A stretch of DNA of 24,135 nt from DASYPQ01 sp041488095 (lineage in GTDB: Bacteria > Planctomycetota > UBA1135 > GCA-002686595): positions 1 through 24,135 of the forward strand of contig JBGPOP010000052.1 in assembly GCA_041488095.1 (NCBI GenBank), given 5' to 3'. Shown piece by piece: positions 24,099 through 24,135 of this stretch (its first letter is position 1; each line of letters begins with the position of its first letter). The notes under the pieces were generated by a model, which ran no database searches, was not told the origin of the DNA, and worked only from the letters and a program-made list of their open reading frames with translations. Position numbers and translations under genes: made by a program.

Positions 24099-24135
24099 AT
24101 GACAGATTGTACTCAGCGCGAGATGCGCTTTGAAG
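24099..24135 (+). CDS. transposase, first 12 codons only (IS1380-like)
   Basis: ATG at 24099-24101 begins MTDCTQREMRFE and continues off the window. Short N-termini of this kind are common in IS1380-family transposases, whose next block is usually a GG-SDGG motif that is not visible here. The call rests on resemblance of twelve residues plus the apparent IS end, so it is tentative. Confidence 0.45.
   Translation, partial: MTDCTQREMRFE

Larger units (their letters stand above)
24002..24135 (+). mobile_element. left end of an IS1380-like insertion sequence (runs off the right edge)
   Basis: The boundary is proposed at CCCGGATCTCTCAC (from 24002), where CMD-like coding sequence stops. IS1380-type elements I recall from planctomycetes have ends of the CCCGGAT type, but the other end is not in the window, so no inverted repeat or target duplication can be shown. 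A short inverted repeat, CTCAC-GACAT-GTGAG, lies at 24011-24025, then a large hairpin, then a transposase-like start. Boundary uncertain by tens of bases. Confidence 0.5.

Noticed and set aside
1..24135. CRISPR arrays, tRNA genes, phage or defence genes
   Set aside because: No regularly spaced repeats, tRNA-like cloverleafs or defence-type protein motifs were found on either strand.

Overview
The window looks like chromosomal DNA from an uncultured, GC-rich Planctomycetota-type bacterium with a Gram-negative envelope. The main taxonomic evidence is the partial 16S rRNA gene at the left edge (minus strand). It contains an exact 18-base match to the planctomycete probe PLA46 at 513-530, and the EUB338 region (220-237) has the variant form I recall as EUB338-IV. 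The LpxC-FabZ fusion, the long IleRS type and a Cys-containing C-terminal module on a secreted dehydrogenase fit that placement. Both ends lie in typical multi-copy sequence: a conserved stretch of 16S on the left and what looks like an IS1380-like element on the right. The window may therefore be a complete assembly contig broken at repeats.

Layout, right to left along the minus strand. (a) 1-806: the 5' part of 16S rRNA, a leader of about 195 nt with a boxA-like element, and a good sigma70-type promoter. (b) 916-2247: a membrane-anchored LysM/YkuD L,D-transpeptidase. (c) 2628-19711: fourteen closely packed genes read glmU, prs, rplY, pth, rpsF, rpsR, rplI, dnaB, bamA, lpxD, lpxC-fabZ, lpxA, a Gfo/Idh oxidoreductase (gnnA-like) and ileS. 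Most gaps are under 130 bp and three junctions overlap. A candidate promoter lies before glmU and another before lpxD. (d) 19807-21369: a secreted PQQ-type sugar dehydrogenase. (e) 21586-21987: a small ACT-domain-like protein.

On the plus strand, 22178-24024 holds a membrane-anchored coiled-coil protein, phosphatidylserine decarboxylase (psd) and a short carboxymuconolactone-decarboxylase-like ORF. That ORF seems to be cut by the mobile element, whose transposase begins at 24099 and runs off the window.

The long cluster combines UDP-GlcNAc supply (GlmU), PRPP supply (Prs), translation (bL25, Pth, bS6, bS18, bL9, IleRS), the replicative helicase (DnaB), outer-membrane protein insertion (BamA) and the early lipid A pathway (LpxA, LpxC, LpxD, FabZ). 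GlmU makes the UDP-GlcNAc that LpxA acylates, LpxC deacetylates and LpxD acylates again, so substrate supply and use may be co-transcribed. No tRNA, CRISPR array, phage or defence cassette was seen. The points most worth a second look are the GIHH active-site motif of IleRS, the mixed superoperon with its 13-bp intergenic hairpin, the C-terminal module of the dehydrogenase, and the IS end whose leader hairpin can sequester the transposase ribosome-binding site.
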